Source: Dehalococcoidia bacterium
Lineage (GTDB): Bacteria; Chloroflexota; Dehalococcoidia; UBA6926
Direction: 5' to 3'
DNA length: 64,000 bases
Assembly: GCA_009841045.1 (NCBI GenBank)
Contig: VXMO01000029.1
Location: 12,766 to 76,765, forward strand
The notes below the pieces were generated by a model, which was not told where the DNA came from, did not search any database, and saw only the letters and a list, made by a program, of their open reading frames with translations. The position numbers and the translations under genes are program-made. Shown piece after piece: positions 63,815 to 64,000 of this stretch (its first letter is position 1; the number at the start of each line of letters is the position of its first letter).

Positions 63815-64000
63815 CAGCCGCCTACCTGCCTGCTATTTCTTGAGTTGTTTTGCTTTTGCGAAAGGCCCGAATTGACATCCCATTGTGGAAAACGGCTATC
63901 GGCAACGTCAAGGTTTCTCCTCGGTTCGCGCTCCGGCACGGCCTCTGAATCAGTTGCCCTGCCGCGTTCCGGCATCGGCGGCATATGAAGTACAGCTACC
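63815..64000. other. Region upstream of ileS at window end
   Basis: No gene seen. It should contain the ileS promoter on the minus strand. At 63962-63990 a 29-nt sequence beginning CCGCGTTCCGGCAT matches 18296-18324 at 25 of 29 positions. A gene could start beyond the window. Confidence 0.5.

Overview
This is a GC-rich bacterial chromosome segment (about 65% GC in core genes by hand counts of sampled lines). The gene content, Pro/Thr-rich lipoproteins, GTG/TTG starts and Thermus-like isoleucyl-tRNA synthetase suggest a Chloroflexota bacterium, perhaps of the Dehalococcoidia/SAR202 type. That placement is an inference from gene character, not a computed phylogeny. The first ~110 bases are near-pure C and look like a sequence-end artefact.

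Layout. 0.3-2.2 kb: a leftward set of small secreted or membrane proteins, headed by a compact, strongly foldable 113-nt element. 2.2-11.4 kb: an MrfA-like repair helicase, a hicBA toxin-antitoxin pair, a small hydrolase, a MaoC-type dehydratase, the cobO-cobT-cobS-cobU cobalamin nucleotide-loop cluster and a crotonase. 11.4-21.2 kb is an accessory island. It holds a decayed EcoRII/Dcm-type restriction-modification locus (split and internally deleted REase, intact HNH nuclease, 43-codon methyltransferase stub), then a three-gene TPR/membrane operon. Divergent from that operon is a phage-derived cassette of capsid, connector, tail hub and small OB-like protein, with no terminase, portal or integrase. 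21.2-33 kb: small stress and housekeeping genes, comM, a Tat-exported sulfite-oxidase-like enzyme, rplY, gyrB, dnaJ and others. 33-41 kb: dnaN, a catabolic trio (FAH-type, Ldh2-type, alpha/beta hydrolase), an RRM protein, phosphosugar isomerase and gpsA. 41-48 kb: an AT-richer fic gene wedged between gpsA and plsY, then der, argF, a YceI lipoprotein, panC and an eIF-2B-like protein. 48-64 kb: a CbbQ/CbbO-type ATPase-VWA pair, coaE, selA, era, nadD, obg, a probable oriC, dnaA, fmt and ileS.

The genes are mostly housekeeping: replication (dnaA, dnaN, gyrB, oriC), translation (ileS, fmt, rplY, era, der, obg) and cofactors (cobalamin, pantothenate/CoA, NAD, selenium). Dispersed intergenic palindromes in three recurring modules punctuate operon ends. 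The most unusual items are the decayed EcoRII-Dcm locus, the minimal capsid/tail cassette beside the TPR operon, the structured element at 1842-1954, the candidate oriC, a possible AUU start codon and the fic insertion with its repeated operator-like sites.
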